From contig JAGQIY010000431.1 in NCBI GenBank assembly GCA_020430865.1, positions 1 through 6,398 on the forward strand: a DNA stretch of 6,398 bases. The letters are read 5' to 3'. Both the position numbers and the translations under genes were made by a program. Numbering within the stretch: position 1 is the first letter of the stretch; every line of letters starts with the position of its first letter. Below the pieces are notes generated by a model, which saw only the letters and a program-made list of their open reading frames with translations, did no database searches and was not told the origin of the DNA. The stretch is from Myxococcales bacterium. GTDB taxonomy: Bacteria > Myxococcota > Polyangia > Polyangiales > Polyangiaceae. Of the stretch, positions 5,666 through 6,398 are shown piece after piece.

Positions 5666-6398
5666 ATGCGCGCTTCGCCAGCTTCCAACCACGTCACCAG
5701 CGAACCTCGACCCAGCACATCGGCGCCGCGGCGTTCACGGCTCGCACGATGCCTGCTCGGCGCTGGACTCGGCCTGGCCACGCTGCTCGCCGGACCCAGC
5801 GTGCTCGCCCACGGCGCGTTTCCGCAGTCGGCGTTCATGTACGAGGATCGCAGCGATCCAAACCGACTGTGGGTCGGCGCATCCTTCGGCCTGCTGACCT
5901 CGCCGGATCGCGGGGATACCTGGTACTGGCTGTGCGAGGAGGCCCCGGACTACGAGGGTGTGAAGCCGAAGATGGACGTCAGCGCGAGCGGTGCGTTGCT
6001 CGTGGGCAGCTTCGACGGCGTGAGCGTGAGCACGAGCCTCGGCTGCGACTGGACCGTACCCGACGGCCCCAAGGACAAGTTCGTTTCCTTCGTCCACACG
6101 GAGGAGTCGGACCCGCACAGCGTCCTCGCGCTGGTTTCCATGGGGCAACCGGGGAACGTCTTCCTGAACCAGGTGTGGGCCACGGCCAACGACGGACAAT
6201 CCTTCACCCAGCTCGGCACGGATCTCGACACCGCCCTGCTGTCCTTCGCCATCGTGAGCGCGAAGAGCGACGCCCAGCGCCTCTATGTCAGCGGCAATCT
6301 CAAGCCTGAAGACGGTGGGCCAGCCAGCGGCGTGCTGTTGGTGAGCAGCGACCGCGGACAGACCTGGGACTACCGCCCGATCCCCGGCGCGGACTCGA
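5666..6398 (+). CDS. Exported Asp-box (BNR) propeller protein, N-terminal part (3' end outside window)
   Basis: The frame is open to the right edge, giving 244 residues. After a long Arg/Ser/Pro-rich start comes a signal peptide (CLLGAGLGLATLLAGPSVLA, about 29-48), probably cut at VLA/HGAF, so the protein is periplasmic or secreted rather than lipidated. Asp boxes follow: SPDRGDTW (79), a degenerate STSLGCDW (122), TANDGQSF (173) and SSDRGQTW (227), spaced 43-54 residues as in propeller blades. The segment FGLLTSPDRGDTWYWLCEE is characteristic of the family commonly annotated as exo-alpha-sialidase in myxobacteria, although enzymatic activity is not shown by this motif. The start is uncertain: ATG 5666 is chosen, but GTG 5654 has GGAG 8 bases upstream and ATG 5636 is also in frame. 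It lies about 75 bases after the GMC gene on the same strand, so co-transcription is possible. Confidence 0.82.
   Translation, partial: MRASPASNHVTSEPRPSTSAPRRSRLARCLLGAGLGLATLLAGPSVLAHGAFPQSAFMYEDRSDPNRLWVGASFGLLTSPDRGDTWYWLCEEAPDYEGVKPKMDVSASGALLVGSFDGVSVSTSLGCDWTVPDGPKDKFVSFVHTEESDPHSVLALVSMGQPGNVFLNQVWATANDGQSFTQLGTDLDTALLSFAIVSAKSDAQRLYVSGNLKPEDGGPASGVLLVSSDRGQTWDYRPIPGADS

Noticed and set aside
1..6398. CRISPR array, insertion sequence or phage genes
   Set aside because: No regular spaced repeats, transposase motifs or terminal inverted repeats were seen. The tandem repeats found are short and have no spacers.

Overview
The window is GC-rich with strongly GC-biased third codon positions. 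Its lipoprotein carries a long Gly/Ser/Ala linker straight after the lipobox, and it has two Asp-box (BNR) propeller proteins and one protein that loosely resembles a myxobacterial paralogous family. Together these suggest a large-genome delta-proteobacterium (Myxococcota, perhaps a Sorangium/Polyangium relative). That assignment is an inference from style; there is no marker gene here.

Layout. (1) The left edge holds the C-terminal 159 residues of an imidazolonepropionase (hutI, histidine degradation), + strand. (2) Two - strand genes converge on it. They are a 258-residue protein with a pentapeptide-repeat N-terminus and a C-terminal domain that may belong to the TIGR02265/DUF2378 type, and, 35 bases downstream of it, an unrecognised 163-residue protein. 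They look like a two-gene operon. A 17-bp tandem repeat lies at the point where the two transcription directions meet. (3) A divergent intergenic region of about 365 bases follows, holding two perfect palindromes (16 and 12 bp) that directly abut. (4) The rest is + strand: a lipoprotein with seven Asp boxes, a small gluconate-dehydrogenase-subunit-3-like protein, a GMC flavin oxidoreductase overlapping it by 4 bases, and the start of a second exported Asp-box protein that runs off the right edge.

How the genes may work together. The small subunit and the GMC flavoenzyme are almost certainly a translationally coupled pair that oxidises an unknown alcohol, sugar or sterol-like substrate. The flanking propeller proteins are exported, while the oxidoreductase pair shows no export signal, so direct cooperation is uncertain. 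The repeated pattern of propeller, oxidoreductase pair, propeller on one strand is the most notable arrangement. No RNA gene, insertion sequence or CRISPR array was seen.
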